A DNA stretch of 64,000 bases from NC2004 sp050874905 (GCA_050874905.1 JBNMLP010000001.1:105986-169985); one strand, 5' to 3'. Shown: positions 32,427-41,981, counted from the first letter of the stretch. Made by a program: numbers and translations. Notes: generated by a model not told the origin, from the sequence alone.

Positions 32427-34061
32427 ATGCCAGTTACAGATTATTTAGAGAGAAACTGCAAATTATACGGCGACGAAGTAGCGCTGGTGGAGTTGAATCC
32501 ATCGATTGAAGACACGAGAAAGACGACATGGAAAGAGTATGATCTCGTACAGACGACAGAGTCAAAGCCATATCGAAGAGAGATCACATGGAGCGTGTTT
32601 GATGAGAAAGCCAACCGTGTGGCAAATATGTTATTAAACCGTGGTGTAAAGCGTGGAGACAAAGTAGCGATCCTGATGTTCAACTGCCTGGAATGGCTTC
32701 CTATCTATTTTGGTATTTTAAAGAGCGGAGCGATCGCGGTTCCATTTAATTTCCGGTTTGATGCGGATGAGATCATGTACTGTGCGAATCTTGCGGAGGT
32801 AGATGTTTTATTCTTTGGTCCGGAGTTTATCGGACGTATTGAGTCGATCGCAGACAAATTAGAAAAGGGACGTCTGTTGATCTATGTGGGAGATCACTGC
32901 CCGACTTTTGCAGAGAGTTATATGGAGTTGGTTGCAGATTGTTCCAGCAAAGCTCCATTGGTGCGTTTAGAGGACGAGGATGATGCAGCGATTTATTTTT
33001 CTTCTGGAACGACCGGATTCCCAAAGGCAATCTTACATAACCATGAAAGTCTGTTACAGGCTGCCCAGATGGAACAGAAACACCATGAGACAGGCAGAGA
33101 GGATACCTTTTTATGTATTCCGCCGCTTTACCATACCGGAGCCAAATTCCACTGGATGGGAAGTCTCTGTGCGGGAAGTAAGGCAGTTTTGTTAAAGGGT
33201 ACGAAGCCGGATGTGATCCTGAAGGCGGTATCACAGGAGCACTGCACGATTGTGTGGCTGTTAGTGCCATGGGCACAGGATATTTTAGATGCGTTAGACC
33301 GTGGGGATCTGCATCTGGAAGATTATGAGCTGGATCAGTGGCGTCTGATGCATATTGGAGCACAGCCGGTACCACCATCATTGATCAAGCACTGGATGGA
33401 ATATTTTCCACATCATAAATATGATACCAACTACGGACTGTCTGAGTCGACCGGTCCGGGCTGCGTGCATCTTGGCATGGATAACGTCGATAAAGTGGGA
33501 GCAATCGGTATTCCGGGGTACCGCTGGGAGGCAAAGATCGTAGATGAAAACGGCAAGGAAGTCGCACAGGGAGAGGTTGGTGAGCTGATCGTCAAGGGAC
33601 CAGGCGTGATGACCTGTTACTATAACGATGAGGATGCCACCAAAGCAACCTTAAAGGATGGCTGGCTGTATACCGGAGATATGGCAATGAAAGATCCGGA
33701 TGGATTCATTTATCTGGTAGACCGGAAAAAGGATGTGATCGTCAGCGGTGGTGAGAATATTTATCCGGTACAGATTGAGAACTTCTTAAGTGCCTATGAC
33801 AAGGTAAAGGATGTTGCAGTCATCGGATTGCCGGACAAACGTTTGGGTGAGATCACGGGGGCTGTCATTTCCATCAAAGAGGGTATGGAGTGCTGTGAGG
33901 AAGAGATCATGGACTACTGTATGGATCTGCCGCGTTACAAGCGTCCGAAGAAGATCATTTTTGCTGAGGTACCGAGAAATGCAACTGGTAAGATTGAAAA
34001 ACCTGCTCTGCGTAAAAAGTATGGGGTAGAGAATCTGGTTGCGGAGGAAAACCGAGCGTAA
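32427..34061 (+). CDS. AMP-forming acyl-CoA synthetase (class I adenylate-forming enzyme)
   Basis: A 544-residue ANL-superfamily enzyme. It activates a carboxylic acid with ATP to an acyl-AMP and transfers it to CoA. Motifs in order: the phosphate-binding loop SSGTTGFPKAILHNH (about 190-204), the YGLSESTG segment, YTGDMAMKDPDGF, the hinge VDRKKDVIVSGGENIYP and the C-terminal catalytic-Lys motif NATGKIEKP. Length is typical. No neighbouring gene shows the substrate, which could be a medium or long chain fatty acid or an aromatic acid. It has its own promoter and a likely operator-like inverted repeat. Confidence 0.92.
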   Translation: MPVTDYLERNCKLYGDEVALVELNPSIEDTRKTTWKEYDLVQTTESKPYRREITWSVFDEKANRVANMLLNRGVKRGDKVAILMFNCLEWLPIYFGILKSGAIAVPFNFRFDADEIMYCANLAEVDVLFFGPEFIGRIESIADKLEKGRLLIYVGDHCPTFAESYMELVADCSSKAPLVRLEDEDDAAIYFSSGTTGFPKAILHNHESLLQAAQMEQKHHETGREDTFLCIPPLYHTGAKFHWMGSLCAGSKAVLLKGTKPDVILKAVSQEHCTIVWLLVPWAQDILDALDRGDLHLEDYELDQWRLMHIGAQPVPPSLIKHWMEYFPHHKYDTNYGLSESTGPGCVHLGMDNVDKVGAIGIPGYRWEAKIVDENGKEVAQGEVGELIVKGPGVMTCYYNDEDATKATLKDGWLYTGDMAMKDPDGFIYLVDRKKDVIVSGGENIYPVQIENFLSAYDKVKDVAVIGLPDKRLGEITGAVISIKEGMECCEEEIMDYCMDLPRYKRPKKIIFAEVPRNATGKIEKPALRKKYGVENLVAEENRA

Positions 34062-34091
34062 GAGGGCATTTTTCCATCCGTGCGAAACTAT

Positions 34092-34120
34092 TTGTATAAT
34101 CCGCAAAAAAGTGATAAAAT
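34092..34120 (+). promoter_or_regulatory. Probable promoter of trpS
   Basis: TTGTAT (34092-34097), 17-base spacer, TAAAAT (34115-34120). It puts the 34136 hairpin within the trpS leader. Confidence 0.5.
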
Positions 34121-34135
34121 AAAAACACAAGGAAG

Positions 34136-34158
34136 AGCAAGGATGCAGCATCCTTGCT
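34136..34158 (+). terminator. Hairpin in the trpS leader (terminator or attenuator)
   Basis: Arms AGCAAGGAT and ATCCTTGCT with a 5-base loop, followed by the T-rich TGTTTCTTGTTG. It could end the upstream transcript or attenuate trpS. The leader is too short for a T-box. Confidence 0.55.
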
Positions 34159-34197
34159 TGTTTCTTGTTGAAAATGAATGGATATAGGAGAACGATT

Positions 34198-35283
34198 ATG
34201 GGTAAGATTATATTAACAGGAGATCGTCCGACCGGACGGTTACATGTAGGACATTATGTAGGTTCTTTAAGACGACGGGTAGAGCTTCAGAATTCGGGTG
34301 AATTTGAAAAGATCTATATTATGATCGCAGATGCACAGGCATTGACGGACAATGCGGATAATCCGGAGAAGGTACGTCAGAACATCGTGGAGGTCGCACT
34401 TGACTATCTGTCCGCAGGTCTTGATCCGGACAAGTCTACATTATTTATCCAGTCGATGGTTCCGGAGCTTACAGAGCTTAGCTTTTATTATATGAATCTT
34501 GTAACGGTGTCCCGTCTGCAGCGGAATCCTACGGTAAAGTCTGAAATTCAGATGCGTCATTTTGAGGCGAGCATTCCGGTTGGATTCTTTACTTATCCGA
34601 TCAGTCAGGCTGCTGATATTACAGCATTTAAAGCGACAACGGTACCGGTTGGAGAAGATCAGATGCCGATGCTGGAACAGTGCAAGGAGATCGTGCATAA
34701 ATTCAATACCGTATATGGGGAAGCACTGGTAGAGCCTGAGATCTTACTTCCGGACAACAAGGCATGTATGCGTCTGCCGGGTATTGATGGCAAGGCAAAG
34801 ATGAGCAAATCTTTAAACAACTGTATTTATCTTGCAGACAGTGAAAGTGATGTCAAGAAAAAGGTAATGTCAATGTATACCGATCCGGATCACATCCGTA
34901 TTGAAGATCCGGGCAAGCTCGAAGGTAACTGTGTCTTTACTTATTTGGATGCGTTTTGCAAGCCGGAGCATTTTGAGCAGTTCCTGCCGGATTATAAGAG
35001 CCTCGATGAGTTAAAGGAGCATTATCAGCGTGGTGGATTAGGTGATGTGAAGGTGAAGAAGTTCCTAAACAACGTATTACAGTCTGAACTTGCACCGATC
35101 CGTGAGAGAAGAGCAAAGTGGGAGAAAGATATTCCTGCGGTATATGAGATCTTGAAAAAGGGAAGCGAGGCGGCTGAAAAAGTAGCCGCTGAGACATTGC
35201 GGGACGTAAAGAGTGCCATGAAGATCAATTACTTTGATGATAACAATCTGATCAAGGAGACGATGCAGCGGTATCAGGGATAA
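34198..35283 (+). CDS. trpS: Tryptophanyl-tRNA synthetase
   Basis: A 361-residue class Ic aminoacyl-tRNA synthetase that charges tRNA-Trp. The HIGH motif is HVGH (16-19) in GDRPTGRLHVGHYVGS, and the KMSKS motif is at 201-205 (KMSKSL). Slightly longer than the B. subtilis enzyme. ATG 34198 has AGGAG seven bases upstream; the longer frame opening at 34165 would begin inside the leader and lacks a site. A hairpin in the leader may regulate it. No trp biosynthetic genes are nearby. Confidence 0.97.
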   Translation: MGKIILTGDRPTGRLHVGHYVGSLRRRVELQNSGEFEKIYIMIADAQALTDNADNPEKVRQNIVEVALDYLSAGLDPDKSTLFIQSMVPELTELSFYYMNLVTVSRLQRNPTVKSEIQMRHFEASIPVGFFTYPISQAADITAFKATTVPVGEDQMPMLEQCKEIVHKFNTVYGEALVEPEILLPDNKACMRLPGIDGKAKMSKSLNNCIYLADSESDVKKKVMSMYTDPDHIRIEDPGKLEGNCVFTYLDAFCKPEHFEQFLPDYKSLDELKEHYQRGGLGDVKVKKFLNNVLQSELAPIRERRAKWEKDIPAVYEILKKGSEAAEKVAAETLRDVKSAMKINYFDDNNLIKETMQRYQG

Positions 35284-35329
35284 CGCATATAGAAAGTCAA
35301 TCATATAACAGGTGAGGAGGCATAAACAG

Positions 35330-36469
35330 ATGAAGCGACGATGGATCAAACAGTTACTTCGTGCTGTTTATGTCTTTTTTATTGTCTGTTTTATACTGGT
35401 ATCGACGGGATTTTGGGGAAGCTTTGCGATATCTTACTGGCAGAACAATGAACCTGTGACGAAAGAAAAGCATACCAGTACACAGCCTCTGCACAATCTG
35501 ACTGCCTTGCAGGCGTCTTTGTTTCAGTACCCAATCCTTCGGACAACATGGAAACATATGCAGACGGAAGCGGAGAGCGGAACCATTGTAATCCCCGGAC
35601 TTAACGTGACAGAAACGATGCGTGCCGGAACGAATGACGTCTGTACCAACATGGTGCCACAGAGCATCTGTGTAGTGCAGAACTATCTATTGATCGGAGC
35701 ATACTGTCATACGGGAACACATTACTCTGTGATCTATGTACTGAACAAGAACACCGGAGAGTATTTGAAGACGATTGTGTTAAAAGGGCGGCATCATGTA
35801 GGCGGGATTGCCTATGACTGGATCCATGAGCGGATCTGGGTATCATGCTATGATAAGCGGGCACAGGCAAATGCCTTTACGTTGAAACAGTTAAAAAATT
35901 ATGATTATTCCTTGAGCAGGCGTCCGATTGGATTCACAGAAATAGAAGATCTTTATACGATCCCTAGAGATTCTTTTATGGCATATTACGATAAGCATTT
36001 ATATATTGGATATTTTCAGATTGGAAATGACAGTATTTTGCAGAAGTTTGCCATTGCTAAAAATGGAGAACTGAAAAAGGTGAACAGTGCCAGATATGAG
36101 CAAACTTACGGGCAGCAGCTTCCACAGGAGATTGCAGTTCCGGTGAATGTTGCCAGAATCTCCAGTAAAGTGCAGGGAATCACGTTTACGGCTTATCGGA
36201 TGTATGTCACGGAATCGTATGGTATTTTTCCTTCCAAGCTGGCGAAATTTTCTATTTTGCCGGATGATACGGAAGATCCGGATTACACGAATGAAAATGC
36301 GATCAACATTATAGATCTTCCCCAGAAGCTGGAGCAGATCACGGTAGATGAGGGGCAGATGTATTCTATTTATGAATCGGGTTCCTATGCGTACCGTTAC
36401 TATTCCTTCCCGTCCATAGACCGGGTGATCCGGATGCGGATGTCCGATGTAGATGATTTTGGAAGATAA
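35330..36469 (+). CDS. Membrane-anchored protein with a propeller-like outer domain
   Basis: A 379-residue protein with a basic N-terminus, one membrane segment (about 12-35, AVYVFFIVCFILVSTGFWG) that may be an uncleaved anchor, and a long outer domain of repeated beta strands (for example YLLIGAYC, YVLNKNTGEYLKTI, IWVSCYDK, HLYIGYFQIG) suggesting a propeller fold. I recognise no catalytic motif. ATG 35330 is 10 bases after GAGGAGG; the upstream GTG at 35312 overlaps that site. It lies between trpS and the converging dus gene, ending two bases from it. Function unknown. Confidence 0.75.
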   Translation: MKRRWIKQLLRAVYVFFIVCFILVSTGFWGSFAISYWQNNEPVTKEKHTSTQPLHNLTALQASLFQYPILRTTWKHMQTEAESGTIVIPGLNVTETMRAGTNDVCTNMVPQSICVVQNYLLIGAYCHTGTHYSVIYVLNKNTGEYLKTIVLKGRHHVGGIAYDWIHERIWVSCYDKRAQANAFTLKQLKNYDYSLSRRPIGFTEIEDLYTIPRDSFMAYYDKHLYIGYFQIGNDSILQKFAIAKNGELKKVNSARYEQTYGQQLPQEIAVPVNVARISSKVQGITFTAYRMYVTESYGIFPSKLAKFSILPDDTEDPDYTNENAINIIDLPQKLEQITVDEGQMYSIYESGSYAYRYYSFPSIDRVIRMRMSDVDDFGR

Positions 36470-36471
36470 TA

Positions 36472-37452
36472 TTATTTTTGAGCAAATGTGATCGCAGATG
36501 TCACGGGCTCCTGGCTCAACAATCTTGCCACTGCAGGTTCATACTCCAAGAACCGGGTGGCTTTTTTGATGGCTTTCTTTTCCTTTTTGGCATCCGGATA
36601 TAATTTTCCTAAATAAAACCAGAGTGCTTTCATTTTAAATAATGTATCTCGTTCGGAATTCATTTCCTTTTGATACCCCTGATATAAGGTTTTGTGAAAG
36701 AGGGTAAGACGTTTGGAATCAAGTTTTCCCGTTCCTGTGATCTCCTCTAACAGTGCCGGATTGGCTAAAATGCCACGGCCGAGCATGATGCGGTCAAGGG
36801 TTGGAAAATGTGACAGGAGCTGCTCGTACTGTTTTTTCGTAAAAATGTCTCCATTATAGCAGACCGGATGGACGCTCTTTTCCCATGCATACTGAAACTG
36901 GTTGAGGTCTGGCGTATGGTCATAAAAATCTTCCTGTACTCTGGGATGTACGATCAGCTCACTGATCGGATGGGCATTATATACGTTGAGCAGATCCGGA
37001 AATTCCTCTGCAAAGGAAAGCCCCAACCGTGTTTTGACAGATACTTTCATGTTTTTTATGGCAGAGTCGGAGGAAAGTTCTTGAAATACTTCCGAAAAAA
37101 ACTGATCGAGGGCGCGGGGATCCTCTAAAAATCCGGCTCCTTTTCTTTTGGTAACAACTGTTTTGGAAGGGCAGCCGAGATTCAGATTTACTTCGCTGTA
37201 TCCAAGACTGGCAAGATACCGGCACGTTTCTATAAAATGACTGCTCTGGTTGGTTAAGATCTGTGGCACAACGTTCCTGCCTTTGTTGTGTTCGGGAGCC
37301 ACGTCCTTTTTCTCCCGGCTTTTTAATACCTTCTTTTGTGTGGGAGACAAAAAGGGTGTAAAATAGCTGTCCATAGCAGTAAAAAATTGATGGTAGGCGT
37401 TGCGGTATACATAACCGGTCAGTCCTTCCATGGGAGCAAGATAAAATTTCAT
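36472..37452 (-). CDS. tRNA-dihydrouridine synthase family protein
   Basis: A 326-residue FMN-dependent oxidoreductase of the Dus family, which reduces uridine to dihydrouridine in the tRNA D-loop. The N-terminal LAPMEGLTGYVYR matches the family, as does NLNLGCPSKTVV, whose Cys94 is the expected catalytic acid. The RNA-binding part includes LIVHPRVQEDFY and later the GD/GRG segment NGDIF and IMLGRGILANP. Which Dus type cannot be decided. It converges with the anchored-protein gene, with only two bases between their ends. Confidence 0.93.
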   Translation of the reverse strand: MKFYLAPMEGLTGYVYRNAYHQFFTAMDSYFTPFLSPTQKKVLKSREKKDVAPEHNKGRNVVPQILTNQSSHFIETCRYLASLGYSEVNLNLGCPSKTVVTKRKGAGFLEDPRALDQFFSEVFQELSSDSAIKNMKVSVKTRLGLSFAEEFPDLLNVYNAHPISELIVHPRVQEDFYDHTPDLNQFQYAWEKSVHPVCYNGDIFTKKQYEQLLSHFPTLDRIMLGRGILANPALLEEITGTGKLDSKRLTLFHKTLYQGYQKEMNSERDTLFKMKALWFYLGKLYPDAKKEKKAIKKATRFLEYEPAVARLLSQEPVTSAITFAQK

Positions 37453-37528
37453 AATATGTCATTTCCTTTTTTCTTTCACCATATCAAATTGTGTAAGATT
37501 TTTCAATATAGTAGAGCGAAATGTTTTG

Positions 37529-37537
37529 TGGTAAGAT
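37529..37537 (+). promoter_or_regulatory. Possible extended -10 promoter of the NUDIX gene
   Basis: TGGTAAGAT is an extended -10 element without a clear -35, about 32 bases before the start. Confidence 0.35.
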
Positions 37538-37568
37538 AGCAGCAGAAAACAGAATGAAGGAGAAGGAT

Positions 37569-38051
37569 ATGGAGCTGACGACATTATGCTATCTGGAACA
37601 GGACGGATATTATCTGATGCTGCACCGCATCAAAAAGAAACAGGATATCAATCAAGGAAAATGGATCGGTGTCGGCGGTCATTTTGAATTTCAGGAAAGT
37701 CCGGAGGACTGCGTGGTACGGGAAGTATATGAAGAAACGGGGTTTTCTCTGACTTCGTATCGTTACAGGGGGCTGGTGACATTTGTATACAACGATCATG
37801 AAGCAGAATATATGAGTTTGTTTACTGCCGATGCCTGGACCGGAACACAGAAGGAGTGCGAGGAAGGAGAACTTGCGTGGGTAAAGAAAGAGGATGTGTT
37901 TTCTCTTCGCCTCTGGGAAGGTGACCGCATTTTCTTAAAACTGCTTTTAGAGAGGGAGAGCTTTTTTTCTTTGAAACTGGTGTATGAGGGGGAGGATTTA
38001 AAAGAGGCTTGGCTTGACGGAACAAGGATGACGCTTGAAAAGGAAGGATAG
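37569..38051 (+). CDS. NUDIX hydrolase
   Basis: A 160-residue NUDIX protein. The Nudix box is complete: G-x5-E-x7-REVYEETGF around residues 36-58 (GGHFEFQESPEDCVVREVYEE). Such enzymes hydrolyse nucleoside diphosphates linked to another group; the pattern resembles 8-oxo-dGTP phosphatases of the MutT/YtkD type, but the substrate is not proven. ATG 37569 follows GAAGGAGAAGGAT; an earlier in-frame ATG at 37521 lies over a putative -10 element. It ends four bases before the LTA-synthase-type gene start. Confidence 0.93.
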   Translation: MELTTLCYLEQDGYYLMLHRIKKKQDINQGKWIGVGGHFEFQESPEDCVVREVYEETGFSLTSYRYRGLVTFVYNDHEAEYMSLFTADAWTGTQKECEEGELAWVKKEDVFSLRLWEGDRIFLKLLLERESFFSLKLVYEGEDLKEAWLDGTRMTLEKEG

Positions 38052-38055
38052 ATCA

Positions 38056-39918
38056 ATGCAGAAAGTTTGGAAGTCATGGCAGTTACAGTGCGTGGTGCTG
38101 GTACTGTTGTTTTCTTTGGTATTATCGCTCGGAATGGAATATCTTGCACATGGCAGTATGCAGGCAGTTGTTACATGGGTGACGCACCGGCTGCCGTACG
38201 TGTTGCTTACGACCGGGTTTATTGGCGGCTGTTATTACATTACAGTATGTATCAGTGGTCAGTTCTTTTTTTCTACCCTTTTCTGGTATCTGGTCAGCTG
38301 GCTCTGGGGCAGTGTCAATTATTTAAAATATACCATGCGCAGCGAGTATGTTACGGGGGATGATCTGTTGTCCTTTTTGAAAGGAGAACTTACCTTTACT
38401 AAGGATGACGTGACACTTTCCAGACATTTGTTTTATTATGCGGCAGTGGTGGCGTTGATGCTTCTCCTTTCCTTTCTGATCCAGCATTTTCATGCACCGA
38501 AAAATGAGAAAAAAAGAAACGTAAAAAAGCGTTTGTTACATGCAGCGGCAGGGCTTTGTGTAACACTTATCGCAGCCTTTGGAGTATACTTTACGGAAAA
38601 TCTGACTGACTATATGGGCGATGTGGATTATCTGGAGAACAAATACGGACTGCTGTTATCCCTGATCCCGAATAATACACTGCCTCATCTGATCACGCAG
38701 GAAGATTATACGCCGCTTTTAAGTGAGGACTACGTGAGAGTAGGCAAGAGCAAAAAAGAAGATATCGATGGTGTTGCAGAGGGAGAAGCCAAAAATACGA
38801 CCTCCGTAAGACCAAATATCATTGTGATCATGAGTGAATCGTTATATGATACGGATCATTTTGACAATGTGGTAAGTGATAAAGATCCGATGACGGTCAT
38901 GCACCATTATCAAAAAGAATATGGTGGCGGCAGTTTAGCCTCGGATATTTTTGGCGGTGGCACAGCCAACACGGAGTTTGAGTTTCTGACCGGGATTGGG
39001 CACAAATATTTTGCGAGCAATCTGATGTACAACAATTACATTAACAAAGGACAGATGTCGATGGTGGGATATATGAATGAACTGGGGTATCACACAGTTG
39101 CCATTCACCCTTACAAAGGGGATTTCTTTAACCGGAAAAATGTGTACCAGGCATTTGGTTTTTCTGAAATGTATTTTAAGGAAAATATGAAATATACCGA
39201 TGATCTGTTTGACATCAATATCTCGGATTATTGTCTGACGAAAGAGATCATTGACAAATATGAAAAAAATAAGGACAGTGGAAAGCCGCTGTTTAATTTC
39301 AGCGTGTCCGTCGGGGCGCATAAGCCGTGTCTGGACTACGATAAGGGACATCCTTACCAGTACAAATCCAAAGTGAAGGTAGCGGATTTAAAAAGTCAGG
39401 AATACCGTTCTACAATGGATGTACGTCGTTATTTTTCTGCGGTTTATGATGCCAATGCTGCGTTTGAAGAACTGGTTTCCTACTTTGAAAAGGTGGAGGA
39501 GCCGACGGTCATTTTGTTGTTTGGTGATCATGCACCTCCATTTACGGACGATGCTTATGCGTCGGCGGCAAAGCATAAGCTCAGTGAAGAGGAGCTTTAT
39601 CAGACTCCGGTTGTAACATGGAATAATTATGGCTTATCCAAGCTGGAGGTAGACAATGTCAATGCCAATTACCTGTCGGCCATCTTTTTAAGCTATCTGA
39701 ATTTTCCACTTCCAAAGATGTGCGTGTATAATCAGAATCTGATGAAATACTGGTATCACAGCAATACGAAAAAATCGGTGAGAGATGAGGACGGTAAGAA
39801 GATCAATTCTCTTTCCGAGGAGCGGATCAATCTGGAGAAAGCAAGTCTGCGTCTTTATCAGGATGCCTTATCGATGAAAAAAGAAACCTTAGATCTCTGG
39901 GAGGTTCCCAAAGAATAA
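38056..39918 (+). CDS. LtaS-type sulfatase-fold phosphoglycerol transferase
   Basis: A 620-residue protein with about five membrane segments in the first 190 residues and a large outer alkaline-phosphatase/sulfatase-fold domain (about 255-600). It opens NIIVIMSESLYD, with the metal-binding Glu, and the catalytic Thr lies in GGGTANTEFEFLTG (Thr303), matching Thr300 of Staphylococcus LtaS. Later motifs are HPYKGDFFNR, SVGAHKPC and FGDHAPPF. It probably polymerises glycerol phosphate on a lipid anchor or moves such groups to an envelope polymer. ATG 38056 follows AAGGAAGGATAG and the frame is independent of the NUDIX gene stop. Confidence 0.9.
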   Translation: MQKVWKSWQLQCVVLVLLFSLVLSLGMEYLAHGSMQAVVTWVTHRLPYVLLTTGFIGGCYYITVCISGQFFFSTLFWYLVSWLWGSVNYLKYTMRSEYVTGDDLLSFLKGELTFTKDDVTLSRHLFYYAAVVALMLLLSFLIQHFHAPKNEKKRNVKKRLLHAAAGLCVTLIAAFGVYFTENLTDYMGDVDYLENKYGLLLSLIPNNTLPHLITQEDYTPLLSEDYVRVGKSKKEDIDGVAEGEAKNTTSVRPNIIVIMSESLYDTDHFDNVVSDKDPMTVMHHYQKEYGGGSLASDIFGGGTANTEFEFLTGIGHKYFASNLMYNNYINKGQMSMVGYMNELGYHTVAIHPYKGDFFNRKNVYQAFGFSEMYFKENMKYTDDLFDINISDYCLTKEIIDKYEKNKDSGKPLFNFSVSVGAHKPCLDYDKGHPYQYKSKVKVADLKSQEYRSTMDVRRYFSAVYDANAAFEELVSYFEKVEEPTVILLFGDHAPPFTDDAYASAAKHKLSEEELYQTPVVTWNNYGLSKLEVDNVNANYLSAIFLSYLNFPLPKMCVYNQNLMKYWYHSNTKKSVRDEDGKKINSLSEERINLEKASLRLYQDALSMKKETLDLWEVPKE

Positions 39919-39944
39919 AAAGAGCCTGGCGGTTATGCCAGGCT
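39914..39944 (-). terminator. Terminator of the ABC-F gene
   Basis: Arms AGCCTGGC (39923-39930) and GCCAGGCT (39937-39944) with a 6-base loop; on the minus strand CTTTTTA follows. The stem includes the ABC-F stop codon and serves the two converging genes. Confidence 0.75.
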
Positions 39945-41843
39945 TTCCCATTTGTCATAAAGTTCATTTAATTCTTCACTTAAGGAAGCGTGCTGTAAGG
40001 ACAGCTCATTTAGTTTTCCAGAGTTGGTTGCTACTTCCGGCTGTGCCATTTCTTCTTCTAAAGCAGCGATCTGAGTTTCCAGTTCCTCAATGCGCTGCTC
40101 CGTCTTTTTCAGGTCGTTGGCTTTCTTTCTTGCCTTTGCCTGTTCTTCTTTCTGTGCTTTCCAGTCAAGTTTGGTTCCGGCATCGGCGGTACCTGTAGAG
40201 GAAGACTGTTCGGTTTGCTCTGTGGAAATGCTAAGCTTTTCCTGCTTCTTTTCCATATAGTAGTCGTAATTTCCTTTGTATTCGGTTAAGATGCCCTGTT
40301 CTAATTCCAGAATTCTGGTAGCCGTCTGGTTGACAAAATAACGGTCATGGGAAACGTAAAAGACGGTTCCGGTATATTCTTTTATGGCATCCTCCAGAAT
40401 TTCCTTTGAGTAGACATCCAAATGGTTCGTCGGCTCATCCAGAATTAAAAAGTTGGCGTTGGACAGCATCAGCTTGGCAAGACTTAAACGTCCGCGCTCG
40501 CCACCGCTTAATGAGGAGATCGTTTTAAAGACATCATCCCCCGTAAATAAAAAGGCTGCCAGTACATTTCGGATTCTTGTGTTATTTAAATCCGGATAGG
40601 CGTCCTGCAGTTCTTCAAAGATCGTGTTGCTTTCCGTAAATAACTGCTGTGCCTGATCGTAGTAGCCGATCTTGACCTTAGAGCCTAATAGGATCCGTCC
40701 ACTGTCCGGGCGCAGCTCTTTGTGGATCATTTTTAGGATCGTTGTTTTTCCGGTTCCGTTCTGTCCGATCAATGCCACCTTTTCTCCTCGTTTGATGTCG
40801 ATCTCGGCATGTTCAAATAATACCTGGTCACCAAAACGTTTGGAAAGATCATGTACTGTAAGCACATCATTTCCGCTTAAGATGCTTGGTTCTAAGCTTA
40901 AACGCATGGAAGCATTTAATTCCTGTGGTTTTTCTAATACTTCTATTTTATCCAGTGCTTTGACACGGCTTTCCGCACGGCGGATGGATTTTTCCCGGTT
41001 AAACTGCCGCAGTTTTTCAATGACTTCTTCCTGATGCTTGATCTCGCGCTGCTGGTTTAAATAGGCATTCATCTGTTCTTTGCGAAGTGCCGCTTTTTTC
41101 TCGGCATACTGTGTGTAATTGCCCTGAAATACGGTGGCATGTCCCTGCTCCAGATCAACGACCTTTGTTACGACGCGGTTTAAGAAGTAACGGTCGTGAC
41201 TGATCAGTAAAACAGCACCCTTATAAGAGATCAAAAACTGTTCTAACCAGTTGATGGAAGCAATATCCAGATGGTTCGTCGGCTCATCAAGCAGGATAAT
41301 GTCCGGGCGGGAGAGGAGCAGACGTCCCAGTGCGACGCGCGTGCGCTGCCCGCCGGATAACAGGTTGATCTTTTTATCAAATTCTTCTTCGGGAAAATGA
41401 AGTCCTTTTAATACCCCGATAATCTCGCTTTTAGCACTGTAGCCATCTAAATATTCATATTCGTGTGTCAGGCGGGTGTAACGTTCCATCGCTTTGGAAA
41501 GCTCGTCACCGGACAGACTTTTCATCGAACACTCGATAGAGCGGATCTGTTGTTCCAGGTCAAAAACGTGTTTCTTTGCATCTAACATGGCATCATAGAT
41601 CGTCATGCCGGCATCATAGTCGGGCTGCTGGGAAAGGTAGCCGATCGTTGCCCCCTTTTTCATCTGGATCTGTCCGGCATCTGGCTCCAGTTCTTTCATG
41701 ATGATCTTGAACAGGGTAGATTTTCCTGCTCCGTTGATGCCTACCAGAGCAGTTTTTTCATGTTCTTCTATGTGAAAATTTACTTTATTTAAAATGACAT
41801 GTTCTCCAAATGCCTTGTCGATATTCTGACATGCTAATACCAT
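39933..41843 (-). CDS. ABC-F family ATPase (EttA/Uup-type)
   Basis: A 636-residue soluble protein with two ABC ATPase domains and no membrane segments. Walker A motifs are GINGAGKS (35-42) and GQNGTGKT (about 360), and both halves have LSGGQ/E plus LLDEPTNHLD and LILDEPTNHLD. The two halves are joined by the linker that contacts tRNA in EttA-type factors; the C-terminus (about 540-636) is a coiled coil like that of Uup/YfmR. ABC-F proteins act on the ribosome; some give antibiotic resistance, but the general length and linker fit a housekeeping member. It diverges from rex. Confidence 0.95.
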   Translation of the reverse strand: MVLACQNIDKAFGEHVILNKVNFHIEEHEKTALVGINGAGKSTLFKIIMKELEPDAGQIQMKKGATIGYLSQQPDYDAGMTIYDAMLDAKKHVFDLEQQIRSIECSMKSLSGDELSKAMERYTRLTHEYEYLDGYSAKSEIIGVLKGLHFPEEEFDKKINLLSGGQRTRVALGRLLLSRPDIILLDEPTNHLDIASINWLEQFLISYKGAVLLISHDRYFLNRVVTKVVDLEQGHATVFQGNYTQYAEKKAALRKEQMNAYLNQQREIKHQEEVIEKLRQFNREKSIRRAESRVKALDKIEVLEKPQELNASMRLSLEPSILSGNDVLTVHDLSKRFGDQVLFEHAEIDIKRGEKVALIGQNGTGKTTILKMIHKELRPDSGRILLGSKVKIGYYDQAQQLFTESNTIFEELQDAYPDLNNTRIRNVLAAFLFTGDDVFKTISSLSGGERGRLSLAKLMLSNANFLILDEPTNHLDVYSKEILEDAIKEYTGTVFYVSHDRYFVNQTATRILELEQGILTEYKGNYDYYMEKKQEKLSISTEQTEQSSSTGTADAGTKLDWKAQKEEQAKARKKANDLKKTEQRIEELETQIAALEEEMAQPEVATNSGKLNELSLQHASLSEELNELYDKWESLA

Positions 41844-41879
41844 GATCGTGATTTCCTCCGTAAAAATATTGCTCCTACC

Positions 41880-41908
41880 ATCATAATATTTTTTTGCTTA
41901 TTTCACAA
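41880..41908 (-). promoter_or_regulatory. Promoter of the ABC-F gene
   Basis: Minus strand TTGTGA (41903-41908), 17-base spacer, TATGAT (41880-41885). It is back to back with the rex promoter, ten bases apart. Confidence 0.65.
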
Positions 41909-41917
41909 GGCAAATGT

Positions 41918-41946
41918 TTGACAGTTTCTTAACAAAGAATTATAAT
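41918..41946 (+). promoter_or_regulatory. rex promoter with overlapping Rex-like operator
   Basis: A perfect consensus promoter: TTGACA (41918-41923), 17-base spacer, TATAAT (41941-41946). Overlapping its -35 is TTGACAG-TTTC-TTAACAA (41918-41935), near the Rex operator consensus TTGTTAA-N4-TTAACAA, which suggests autoregulation. Confidence 0.78.
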
Positions 41947-41981
41947 ATAACTATTTAAAGCCTTTGTTGGAGCGTGATAAC

